From: Mariannaea sp. PMI_226
Lineage: Eukaryota; Ascomycota; Sordariomycetes; Hypocreales; Nectriaceae
NCBI GenBank assembly: GCA_024336345.1
Contig: JANFOG010000001.1
Span: 1,736,001-1,800,000, forward strand
DNA: 64,000 nucleotides
Reading direction: 5' to 3'
The notes below the pieces were generated by a model that searched no databases, was not told the origin of the DNA, and worked only from the letters and a program-made list of their open reading frames with translations. This document shows positions 17,449 to 26,425 of this stretch, one piece after another. The number at the start of each line of letters is the position of its first letter. The first letter of the stretch is position 1. The position numbers and the translations under genes were made by a program.

Positions 17449-17739
17449 GAAAGCAAGAAGGGGAAAAAGAGAGAAGTGAACAAGAAAGAAGAAGGACGAA
17501 GAGAACACAGGAGCAGACCGAAAGGAATAGAGAGGAAGGGGGAAGAGGGGAAGCGACGGTGCGGCCAACGGCAGGACGGTTTTTTTGTTGTTTGATGGTA
17601 GTAACCAACAATCAGACGTAAAGATCTGTACAAAGAAAGGACCGACCAAGTTTTTGGAGACGCCTCTTGTCTATGGGAGCAGAACGAGTGGTGTAGAGGG
17701 TGCGGGGTACCAGAACTCACCATTTCGGAGAACGAACAT
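14927..17739 (-). CDS. vid27: VID27 family protein (vacuolar import and degradation)
   Basis: This is the fungal orthologue of yeast Vid27, a cytoplasmic protein linked to vacuolar import and degradation of gluconeogenic enzymes; its biochemical activity is unknown. The model has a 19-nt first coding exon (17739-17721, MFVLRN plus one base) and a long second exon (17340-14927), giving 810 aa. The N-terminal part (about 1-180) contains the conserved LPQGQLYLVRPLSPKG block, residues about 245-360 form the family's PH-like middle region, and a Glu/Asp-rich linker covers about 379-416. The C-terminal half is the WD-like Vid27 beta-propeller domain, ending with the conserved RILKGMKTPYKIKRYEEEV and ALPNEVNMVAKQSLRKP segments. 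The first intron is unusually long for this window (379 nt) and carries a CA repeat on the coding strand. The tiny first exon is inferred from its good donor and frame. Confidence 0.92.
17418..17445. repeat. (TG)14 dinucleotide microsatellite inside VID27 intron 1
   Basis: An uninterrupted TG tract on the plus strand reads as CA on the VID27 coding strand. It lies within the 379-nt first intron and is followed by a long purine-rich stretch to about 17560. Length variation between strains is likely. Confidence 0.95.
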
Positions 17740-18187
17740 GCTGGCGTGGAGGGGAGCGATAACCAACGGTCGCGGCTTGCGAAGAAAACCGAGAATTGAA
17801 GAGTTGGTGCAATAGAGTAGTTGCGCTCGTTGTCGCCGTGATCGATGGGAACAGGTGCTGATGACAGAGTGTGAGAAGGGGAAGGATATAGCATGGTAAG
17901 GTAGATATGGTGTAGGCAGGTAGATAGGTAGTGGGTAGGTATGGGAAGAATCGGAGACTGGCTGATGACGTTGATGGCCTCAACAGACGTCGAACCAGCC
18001 AAGGAAGATTAAGTTTAGGCAACTCACCTGTCAATGCAAACCTCTAGCCAAAGAGCTTGTTGGCAGCCTGGTGTACAGTGCAGTGCACGGGGGAGGGGAG
18101 GGGGAATGTTGAGGTGGCGACTGGGATGATGGAATACAAGCACAAACAAGCAGGTTACAATTCCTAGCAAAAGTTGCTGTTGGCCAC

Positions 18188-18221
18188 AAGGGCTTCAAGG
18201 GTTTCAAGGGTTTCAAGGGTC
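18188..18221. repeat. 9-bp tandem repeat (AAGGGYTTC)
   Basis: Three full copies and one partial copy of the 9-bp unit AAGGG(C/T)TTC lie head to tail in non-coding DNA upstream of VID27. This is a simple minisatellite. Confidence 0.85.
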
Positions 18222-18443
18222 TGTTAGGCAAATACGCCAAAAAAAAAACTATGTAATTAGACAGCATGGAAAAGCACCTTGGCTGCCTTTGTGTGCGTCA
18301 TAACAAACAGGCAGGTAAAGTCAACAACCACCCACGCCTACCACGCCTACTGCACTCTTGTTTTGCGTTGGAGGGGTGAAGGGTGGGGCCAGTGAAGAGC
18401 GAAGAGGGGTGAGTGGCCGGGTACGTACCTGAAGCAAAGGCAG

Positions 18444-18473
18444 GTGAGGCTAAGTGAGGCTAAGTGAGGCTAG
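18444..18473. repeat. 10-bp tandem repeat (GTGAGGCTAA)
   Basis: Three consecutive copies of GTGAGGCTAA lie in non-coding DNA, the last differing at its final base. The unit length is close to one helical turn, so the copies would face the same side of the DNA. Confidence 0.85.
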
Positions 18474-21302
18474 TGGGAACAATGAGGGGTCCTGTATGTT
18501 TGTTGTTTTTGCCACATTTCCCTCGTGGCGAGTGGAGTGTTGGTCAAGCCACACCCTGTCAAGAAATCTGGGTCGCAAAGTAGTCTAAGTATCAGCAAGT
18601 TTACTTGCACCTACTATGTACTCTGAGCATACACCCAAAGTCCAGCTTCTTGTGAATAAATCATTCCATGACGTCCATTTCTCTAGGGAGCTAGCTACTG
18701 CATAAAGTGACAATCCAAAGGCAATGAGAAAGAAACAGTATCCATGTGTGTATTGGCGGGTAATTCATATGGAGACATGACTTGCGAGCTGTTTTTGTTT
18801 CCTCCAGGTATCGTGCACTGATCTCTCTTTGACGGCACGGCATCTATCTTGTACCAGATCTCATCCATCGAAATATGCCAACCCAAGTCGGATCGCTATT
18901 TCGGCAACGCTATCCTGCCATTTACAAGAAAAAAAAAAGATCATTTGTCAATTTGACTGTTCTCAATACTTACTCTACATACTTTACAAGTGGTCGGAGT
19001 TCTACTTTCCCTTGCCCCGACTCGTACGACGTACCCATACGAAGCAAGTGGACTGATCGGCTGATGGTCACTGTATCGCCTCCTTTCTTCTTCTCATTTT
19101 TTTATTCTAGGTTGCTTAAACGAGATAACTTTCTAATAGGGCTTATCATCCGGAGAATAAATGCCTGCAGTGACGACCAGAGCGAAAGTATGTAAGCGGA
19201 TACTTTTGGAACGATTGCCCTTTTGGCTCCATCATCAGATACCCGACACTTCTCAAGATCCCAGCTCTATTCTCTGGATGGAGAGCATTTTACAGGACCA
19301 AAGCGCAAAAGCAAAAGAAAGAAATACTATCACTGGAAAGCTCTTCAAGGGAAGAACAAGTTGGAGCTCATATACGCCCGTTCCGTCGTGTGTAAGTGAG
19401 TGTTAGACAACTCCCCTACTTCTGTTGCGGCCTTTTGTCTTGGCTCCGACTTGAAGTTCCCGGCTCCCGTCTTACCCATCCACTGGAATCTCATGGCTGT
19501 ACTCCTCAAAGTATTAAGACATTCTGCCCTTAAAACAGGTTTGTCCATTGCAAAACCTCATTGGCGCCTCGCTAGCTGACCGGACGGAGCGCTGTCTCAC
19601 ATTACCCGGCGCCACGCCACCAACAGGCGTCCAGTTCAAGATGGAAGAGGGTGTCTAGACAGCTGGCAGTCTAACCGGAATTGTGTATTCTGCGATGAGA
19701 GTACCATTCTAAGATGCGCTCTTCTTTCTTGGTGGTTGGCATGTTCGGTCCGCCGTGGCCGAGCATGGACAGATTTCAGTTTGGTGCTTTTCCTATGAGG
19801 ACCATAAGCCTATCATGTTTTTGAAATAAAAAAGGGCCCCCAAAAAGCCGGCTAACCGCGGCGATGATTCCATCCTTTGGGTCGCTCTGAGATGATACTG
19901 AGCAGAGGTATTCTTTCAACAATTCTGTGCCAGCAGGTGATACTTGTGGGCTAACGATTCCTGTTGCAGCAAGGAACTGAATTCTCAGGTGTGAAGTCTT
20001 CTACTATGGCTGTTGAATCATCATGTACATGGGGCTGAACGAAGAGAGATGTAGGTAAAGGTGACTATCATAGGCTTGACACAAATAGCGGACGGATTCT
20101 ACTAGCAGAACTTTCTCTGCCCTCTCCCAACTGCCAAACAGTGTGCTTTCTTTCCGCAAACCTCTTGATTCATGTAGCTTTTTTCATGTGCGCAAGGCAT
20201 CATGCATCACTTCTTCATATTGCTTAATCAAGAACATTGATCGGCATTGACTTTGAGGAGGAGTGAGCAAGCGGGTGACTCTTCCCTCCGGAGACGAGGC
20301 GTATGTCGCCAACTGATGCATGGCCATGTATGGTTCGCCACGGTATAAAACCTTTGTTGTTATGCTTGCCATTGATCGGTCACGGCCCTGGAAGAAGAAA
20401 AAAAAAGTCTAAGCTGAGCTCGAACGCTCCCAAATAGTTGGTCGCTTGATGTGAGACACATAATCACAGACAAGCATGGGTGAGAGCCATCCTGTAAGAT
20501 GTTATGGCCGCTCTATCTTCCGAGACTAAGAAATTCCCTCTTCTGGTTTAAATCGAGAATTGTTTCATAGTTTCTTGTTTTACAATGGTTGAATTGTGTA
20601 TTGAATTATATGAAGCGCATACTTTATGAGATAGACAGCTCATTCTCATTTTTGCAAACCGTCTCTCTCACGATTTCTTGTACCAAACAAGAACACCTCT
20701 CGTATTAGAAGCTATTTCAAGGAACAAGGTAAATTCCTGGCAGGTCTCTATTGGCTTCTGCCAATTTCGATAGTAACGAGAACCCCTCCTTTTCATGGCC
20801 GAATTGGTCTCCTTGCTTGCTATCCCGCAGAGAGGCTGAATCATTCCCCTGTCATTGGCCCGGGGGGCTGCTGAAGTCGCTGCGCTGGCTGGTGAGGGGT
20901 CCAACATGTTGCTTGCCCCAAGAAGGCATGGGCAGAGGGAAAGCAACCTGTGAGCGAGCAGATCCGGGCAGAGGCAAGTCACCAATGTGAGACATATGAG
21001 CAGCCTAGATACTTTCCCACGCTTCGGTTGCCAGCAGCAAGGCCTGGCTCGTTTACTGTCAAATGACTCTCCTGCCCACACCCCAATAGAGACTTGGAGT
21101 GACCAGTGAACGACAGGAGAACGACCCACGACCTGAATTCCCGCGGCGTCCTCAGGCAGCTTTGCTCACCCTGGGACGGCATGGGTTATTCAATAACACC
21201 CGTCACTTTATCCTGGTTTATCAATCTCCATCTCCAACCATTCAACTATCTTCGCCCAGCTATCTCGAAAGCCGGCAGTCCGGGGCGGCGGACGAGCGAG
21301 CA

Positions 21303-21977
21303 ATGTTGAGCATCAAGGGACTTCTCTGCAGTCCAGACGATGAACCTCGAGGCAACCCAGATCGGGACATGGCCATGACCGCCCATCAGTCTGGACTGAC
21401 ATCGTACTCCCAACCACCGTCTACCACCGTTTCCCATGCCTTTCCCACACAAAATCAGCATATACCCGACGAGATAGCGTACAGGGCTGGGAACCACCAA
21501 TCTCAGCATCCAAACGAGTACGCATATCAATACTCTCCTAGCGCAAACGACATGGACATCTTCTATGAGCATGAGCTGCTCATGAAGAAGCTTGGCTCAA
21601 GAGGGAAGGGTGAGTACACATGTCCCCTTGAGGGGAAGTGCGAGTATGGTGGTGTCAGGCGAAACGGATCATTGGTAGTTTTTGAGAGAAACTCTGCTTT
21701 CAAGTAAGCATCTAGTCATTCCCTTTTATGAGTTTCTTCTGTCTTTGTCTACTTCCTTCTTGGCCATGCTGTTGGTCGGAGCTGTTATATGCGTACTGAA
21801 TGGATAATTCTATTCTGCTTTCCAGTGTGGCATTGATCAGCTGACAGTATCAGGCTGCACCTTCAGAAGCATAACAGGCCATATAAATGCAAATTGCCTG
21901 GATGCTCTAATAGCAGAGGGTTTGCTAGGTTTGATCAGCTGCGACGGCATCAAGAACATGTTTTCCACCAGTACTGA
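21303..21977 (+). CDS. Small C2H2-type zinc-finger protein
   Basis: This is a probable nuclear DNA-binding protein of 174 aa encoded by two exons, 21303-21703 and 21854-21977; the intron has a GTAAGC donor and a CTGAC branch site just before its acceptor. The N-terminal 100 residues are Ser/Pro/Gln/His-rich and look disordered, starting with MLSIKGLL. Two zinc-finger modules lie at the C-terminus. The first is atypical: YTCPLEGKC, then HLQKH after the intron. The second is a clearer C-x4-C-x12-H-x5-H finger (CKLPGC to RRHQEHVFH). The protein ends three residues after the last zinc ligand, so there is no downstream effector domain. The start is the ATG after an upstream open stretch without conserved features. 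I do not recognise a named orthologue, and the target genes are unknown. Confidence 0.75.
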
Positions 21978-22577
21978 GTGCTGGGTATCTTCATTGCGTC
22001 ATATATCGATTCAAGTTCCAGAATGCTAGCTTGGATTTTGTGAAAGGAGGCCAAGAGGATGATTATCACAATAGCAAATCATACTGGCACGGGCAGCTGC
22101 CCCCTTGATTATCCTAGTCGAGGTAGAAGAAATTCTCTGAAACTCGAGCAAGGAGGTACTGTCTTAAGACGAGCTAATCGGATTAGAGTCATCAGCGTGC
22201 AACACGAGTTCTGTTTCTTGTACTAAGTCTCATAAATACCCAAAGTCACTCAGTGGTTAATTAAATACGATACCCAGGAGATCAAGAACAGAACGGCCTG
22301 CACAGCGAGATAGGGGAGAGGAAGATGACACAGCTTGCTCTTTACTTAGACAAAATTTCGTTCCATTTTCGCAAATGATCGAGGTGTTCCTCCATGAGAG
22401 GTATCTGTCGGACAGTAAGGGAGGCGAAACACAAATGATGTCGGCACAGGAAAGCAATTCAACAATAAACAGACTAAATCTCCCACAAACCTATCGCATG
22501 AAGTCCACAACATAATAAGATAAAGAGAGAGACGGTAAAGAAAAATAGAAAAAAGATTGGAAAAAAAATCCACTCGA
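21978..22577. other. Convergent 3' region of the zinc-finger and prenylcysteine oxidase genes
   Basis: Six hundred bases separate two stop codons facing each other. The region shows no coding features and probably holds both 3' untranslated regions. Confidence 0.6.
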
Positions 22578-24507
22578 TTACAACTCGTCCGATTGCTTCG
22601 CGCCGAAAATCTTCTGAATTGGTTTGTCATCCTTGATGCCCTTGTGCGAGATGGTGCTCAAGTCATCTGCGATGAGCCGAGCAACATTCTTGCCCATCAA
22701 CGCACTAGTTTCCATGGTCGAGATAAAGCTCTCCATTCCGGAGGTGTAGTAAACGCCATTACCGACTATCGGATCCTGGAAGGTGACTCGTGGAAGCTCA
22801 ACAGGGTACGAGTAGAACCAGTGAGGGTAGTACCATGAGATAGGGGAACCCGCCTTTTTCTCGCCAACGAAATTGTCGGGGATATCAGCTGCGAAGAGCT
22901 TGGACAAGAATTTAGGAGTCACCGGCTCGGCGGAAAAAATCTTGTACGCATACTCCAGCTTTCCAGTCTTCGGGTTAGCAATTTGCTTTAGTGTGCTGAC
23001 CGAGTAGAAGCCGGCACTACCAACACCCTCAGCGCCCTGCTTAGGTACGTCATCCTCAGACAAGGTTGTGTACACATTGCTGGGAGCCTTTCTTCCGGAC
23101 GAAAGCCCAAAGTATTTGGGACTGAGCTTGAGTGGCGACGAGAATAAGGTGACGTGAAGCTTGGTGTAAGGGATTTCGTCAATATGATCTTGGAGAACAC
23201 CCTCGCCAGCATCGATCTGGCTGAATTGCCAAGGACAGGCGATGACGATGTTGTCAAACTCTACAGAGTATTCCTCAAGAGTGCTTGATTCAGGATTGGC
23301 TTGCTTCGTGGTAATAACGTAAGTTGGCGTCTCAGTCCGTTTCTGCACAGCCGAAATGGATGCCACAGTAGTGTTACGATTGATGGAAGCCCCGCTGGCA
23401 CGGATCATTTTGTCAAATATCTTCCAATTCCCGCCGTTGGCCGAGACAGCACCGTCTGTGGCAAATGATACCTGAAGAAGATTCAGCAGGGATGATGCGA
23501 TGCTGAGGTGCGAAACATCACACGTACCATAGTCTCCAGTCCATGGATATAAGCCAAGTTGGAGGCATAGTTGACCCGAGTGGCGGCCTGTAGAATATCT
23601 CGGGCAAATCGAATATTGATCTAGAGATAGATGTTAGCCAAATTGAAAGGGATTTAAAAGCTAATTTGGGACCCTTGAAAGTGTTGTAAGCACTTACATT
23701 GCTCTTCTCTAGTAGCTGCTCTCCAGTGAGTCCAGTGATATTCACTAGACCCAAATCCAAGGCCTTCGCTGTGAGAGATTCAAATGGAAAATGCGGTTCC
23801 TCATATAACTTCATGAATGACTCGACCACACTCTTCACGAGTTTTATGGCTCTATAGGGAGCCAAGCCATACTTCCACCACATTTTGGCAGCATCCCACC
23901 ACCAAGATGAGCCATCTACTGTTTCGTAAAGGATCTTCTTCCCATCCCAAATAGCAGTGATGTCACCATTCTCGGATTCCTGAGGATCACTCAAGGGAAT
24001 ACCAAACTCTTTGCTTGCATCAAACAAGATATGGTTGATAGACACGAAAATGGAGGCGCCTAATTCGATGGGCTGAGAGTGGTCACCGAAGGCATCGACA
24101 GTGAGAGACCGGCCCCCAACGTGATCCGTCTTTTCAAAAACGGTAATGTTGATGTTGAGGCCCTGCTTCTTGGCATAGGTAGCTAGGTGGTAAGCCGCCG
24201 AGGATCCCGCTGCACCAGCGCCTGTGCTTTATAGTCAGCACACTATCCTCTCTTATACGCGTGTTATATACTAGATGTCATCCTCATCCGTGCTTATACT
24301 TGATGCGTGAACCTCAAATCATCTCCGATACCAAAAACTCCGAAAAAAAAAATCAGACAAATCTCCCTTGATTGAAATCGTGGAAGAAAGGTAGAGTTTG
24401 TAAGACGTACCGATGATGGCTACATTCTTGACCTCACTAGCTCCAGCTGCTGGAGTCCAGGTCAACACACCGAGAAGGGCGAGCCACGAGCCCCAAGATG
24501 ACCGCAT
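22578..24507 (-). CDS. Prenylcysteine oxidase (prenylcysteine lyase), FAD-dependent
   Basis: The enzyme oxidatively cleaves the thioether of prenylcysteines released when prenylated proteins are degraded, giving free cysteine, a prenyl aldehyde and hydrogen peroxide. The exons are 24507-24411, 24221-23698, 23620-23528 and 23471-22578, giving 535 aa. An N-terminal signal peptide (residues 1 to about 24, hydrophobic LALLGVL core) precedes the Rossmann motif NVAIIGAGAAGSSAAYHL and the FEKTDHVGGR segment typical of flavin amine oxidase folds. The C-terminal prenylcysteine lyase domain includes FDNIVIACPWQFSQI and WYYPHWFYSYPVELPR. The protein ends in SDEL, which resembles an ER retrieval signal. 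A six-base start-stop uORF lies just upstream of the start codon. The fit to the PCYOX1 family is good over the full length. Confidence 0.9.
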
Positions 24508-24509
24508 AT

Positions 24510-24515
24510 TTACAT
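24510..24515 (-). promoter_or_regulatory. Minimal start-stop uORF (ATGTAA) before prenylcysteine oxidase
   Basis: On the coding strand the sequence ATGTAAATATG places an AUG followed at once by a UAA stop two bases before the main start codon. Start-stop elements of this kind are known to stall ribosomes and reduce downstream translation in other eukaryotes. Its use depends on the true transcription start, which is not visible. Confidence 0.5.
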
Positions 24516-25133
24516 GAACTCGATTCAAAGCCCACGATTGGATTTTCGTCGGAAGCAGGAAGCGCGAAACAAAGGCAGCAGAAGCAAAGAATTAAACAGA
24601 CGGTTCCATTAGAACAGACGACGCCAATTACGTAGGTCAATTGAGGCTGTCTCAATTGCGAATGGGAGGGAGGGAGGAGGCGATCTCTCACGTGACTGAG
24701 CACGACATGTGAAGACGGGTTGCGCGGTCTTGGGCTTCATATTCCTGCATAGCGACACTCACAAACTGACCTGGTGGTCAAAGCGGTTATGTCATTTATG
24801 CTGAACTATCTTGAAATGGCCTTGGCAGCAATTCGAGGTAGTGCATTAGCCCCAAGTATTGAATTAAATTGGGCATTCCTGACAAAACTTTCTAGGTGGT
24901 CAAAGTCAATAAATAGTCTCTTACATCACAACAATAATTGATCGTTTATTATGATCTAATATTTATCAAAATGTATTCATTTAATTCATCCGTATGCTGT
25001 ATGAGCTGCGAATTCTGGTCTTATCAATACTTCCCATGTATTTCCTCTTCCTGTAATGTTCAAAGTCCTATGTTTCACATCAGCATCCCGGTTCTAAGCG
25101 CTGGCAATGCCATCTGAAAAAGTCCCCTTCTAA
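24516..25133. other. Upstream region of prenylcysteine oxidase and 3' flank of the acidic orphan
   Basis: Both flanking genes are on the minus strand, so this covers the promoter of the prenylcysteine oxidase gene only if the acidic orphan's transcript ends within it. The AT-rich part at 24890-24990 fits a terminator or polyadenylation region. Nothing coding is seen. Confidence 0.5.
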
Positions 25134-25742
25134 TCAGCTATCCCAATTTGTGGTGTCATCTATGCTGTTGCTTCCCATCTCATGAGCATCGGAATCAGGT
25201 TTGAGGCTGTCAAAGAGGTCAAGCCAGTCCTCAGCGCTCATAGAATGGCGCAAGCCAGTCCAGTGACGTTGACTTTCATCATCAAACATTTTTGTCGTCA
25301 TCTCGTTGAAAAGGACCTCATCCTCACCACTACCCCAGACCATGGCGCTCAATCCTTGAATTAGGGACTGTTTATTTACCTGGAGAGCTCTAGTGGAATT
25401 TGTCTCAAGATGACTGTCAGAGGGGTCAATGGGCGCCTCTTCGCTGGGCTGTGATGTGTCAGACAAAGAACATAGATCCACGGCATCGTCCACTAAATCC
25501 CACGTTTCATCTTTGAATTCAGTCAGAGATTCAAGGTCGCTGAGAATTACCCAGCTGCTCTCGTCGAGGTGGACATCGACTAGCTGCTTATCTTTGCTGG
25601 CTTGGCCCAAGAGACTTGGGCTGGGTGCCAGTGCTGAATTGTCGAATTCATGTTTCTTGTTTCCTGGATCCATGGTAGCTTCAAGAAGTAATGGCTCAAG
25701 CTGTGCATCATACCAGCAGCCGTCTTCTTCCATGATCACCAT
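25134..25742 (-). CDS. Acidic orphan protein (202 aa), function unknown
   Basis: A single uninterrupted frame of 202 aa reads from MVIMEEDG to DTTNWDS. It is strongly acidic, rich in Asp, Glu, Ser and Leu, with few basic residues and several Trp/Leu-centred acidic patches such as SSWVILSDLES and AEDWLDLFDSLKPD. These patches resemble acidic activation segments, but no conserved domain is recognisable. A second in-frame ATG at 25733 is an equally possible start. It lies about 680 bp downstream of frq on the same strand. Composition and length favour a real gene over chance, but no homologue is recognised and no function is proposed. Confidence 0.5.
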   Translation of the reverse strand: MVIMEEDGCWYDAQLEPLLLEATMDPGNKKHEFDNSALAPSPSLLGQASKDKQLVDVHLDESSWVILSDLESLTEFKDETWDLVDDAVDLCSLSDTSQPSEEAPIDPSDSHLETNSTRALQVNKQSLIQGLSAMVWGSGEDEVLFNEMTTKMFDDESQRHWTGLRHSMSAEDWLDLFDSLKPDSDAHEMGSNSIDDTTNWDS

Positions 25743-26425
25743 TGTGGTTGGTTAGTTGGAGTTGGGGTGTGTACAGTGATATAGGACTGGCAGGATGAGT
25801 CGTCGAGGGCTGAGAAATAAAAGTACAGGGCGACGAGATACCCAGACCATTTATAATCCCGATTTCGACTCGGTTCCCATGAATCACGATTATTGGAATC
25901 AAAAAGGTGTGCTGAACATGTGTATATTGCCATTGGGATGGTTGTCCCGTCATAGTTTAGGAACAAGCCGATCCAATCTGGATTATCCCATCAAATCATT
26001 ATATCCATTATTCAAGCACAGACACACAAGGTCAACAATCACCTGATGTTCAGTAAATTGCCCGTCCTCTCTTATCATACTCGTCAAAGTTTTCTATTTA
26101 TCCAACGCCCTTGACATCTCGACTAGAGAAGATGCAGAAACAAGATGCGCCATAAAAATCACAAGGGGGAATCTGCGCATAAGGAAAATACCATCCTGGG
26201 CCGGACGGCCCTTCTTTAACGCCGTGTTGAATGCAAAGGAACTTTTTCTGTCATCTTGGGCAGTAAAACATCCTTGAAACCAAAAAAGAACAAGGAGTAC
26301 CAAAATAAAAGGAAAAAGAAATGAGGAAGTAGGCTATCAAACTTAGCTGACTCTGCTCTGTTCGATATGATCCTACGTGGAAGTCCTCTCATCATCATCA
26401 TGTGGGCACACACCCTTTCAGTTCT
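25743..26425. other. frq 3' flank and upstream region of the acidic orphan
   Basis: The stretch contains the likely frq 3' untranslated region and the promoter of the acidic orphan. In Neurospora the equivalent position drives the antisense frq transcript qrf. A GATC/CGAT-type motif at 26363-26373 is noted separately. No protein-coding frame is credible. Confidence 0.5.
26363..26373 (+). promoter_or_regulatory. Candidate light-response-like motif at the frq 3' end
   Basis: CGATATGATCC on the plus strand combines CGAT and GATC half-sites about 55 bp beyond the frq stop codon. It is placed where a promoter for an antisense frq transcript would be expected. A single loose match of this length can occur by chance. 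Confidence 0.25.

Larger units (their letters stand above)
17740..21302. other. Gene-free region between VID27 and the zinc-finger gene
   Basis: VID27 and the zinc-finger gene are divergent, with 3.5 kb between them. I see no credible protein-coding frame. The part next to VID27 contains two short tandem repeats and tracts of repeated AGGTAG/GGTAGG. Long shared upstream regions like this often carry regulatory sites or non-coding transcripts, but none can be named here. Confidence 0.5.

Noticed and set aside
17295..18002. 235-aa minus-strand frame across the VID27 first intron
   Set aside because: It is dominated by the CA repeat (Thr-His runs) and pyrimidine tracts; the VID27 exons use a different frame.
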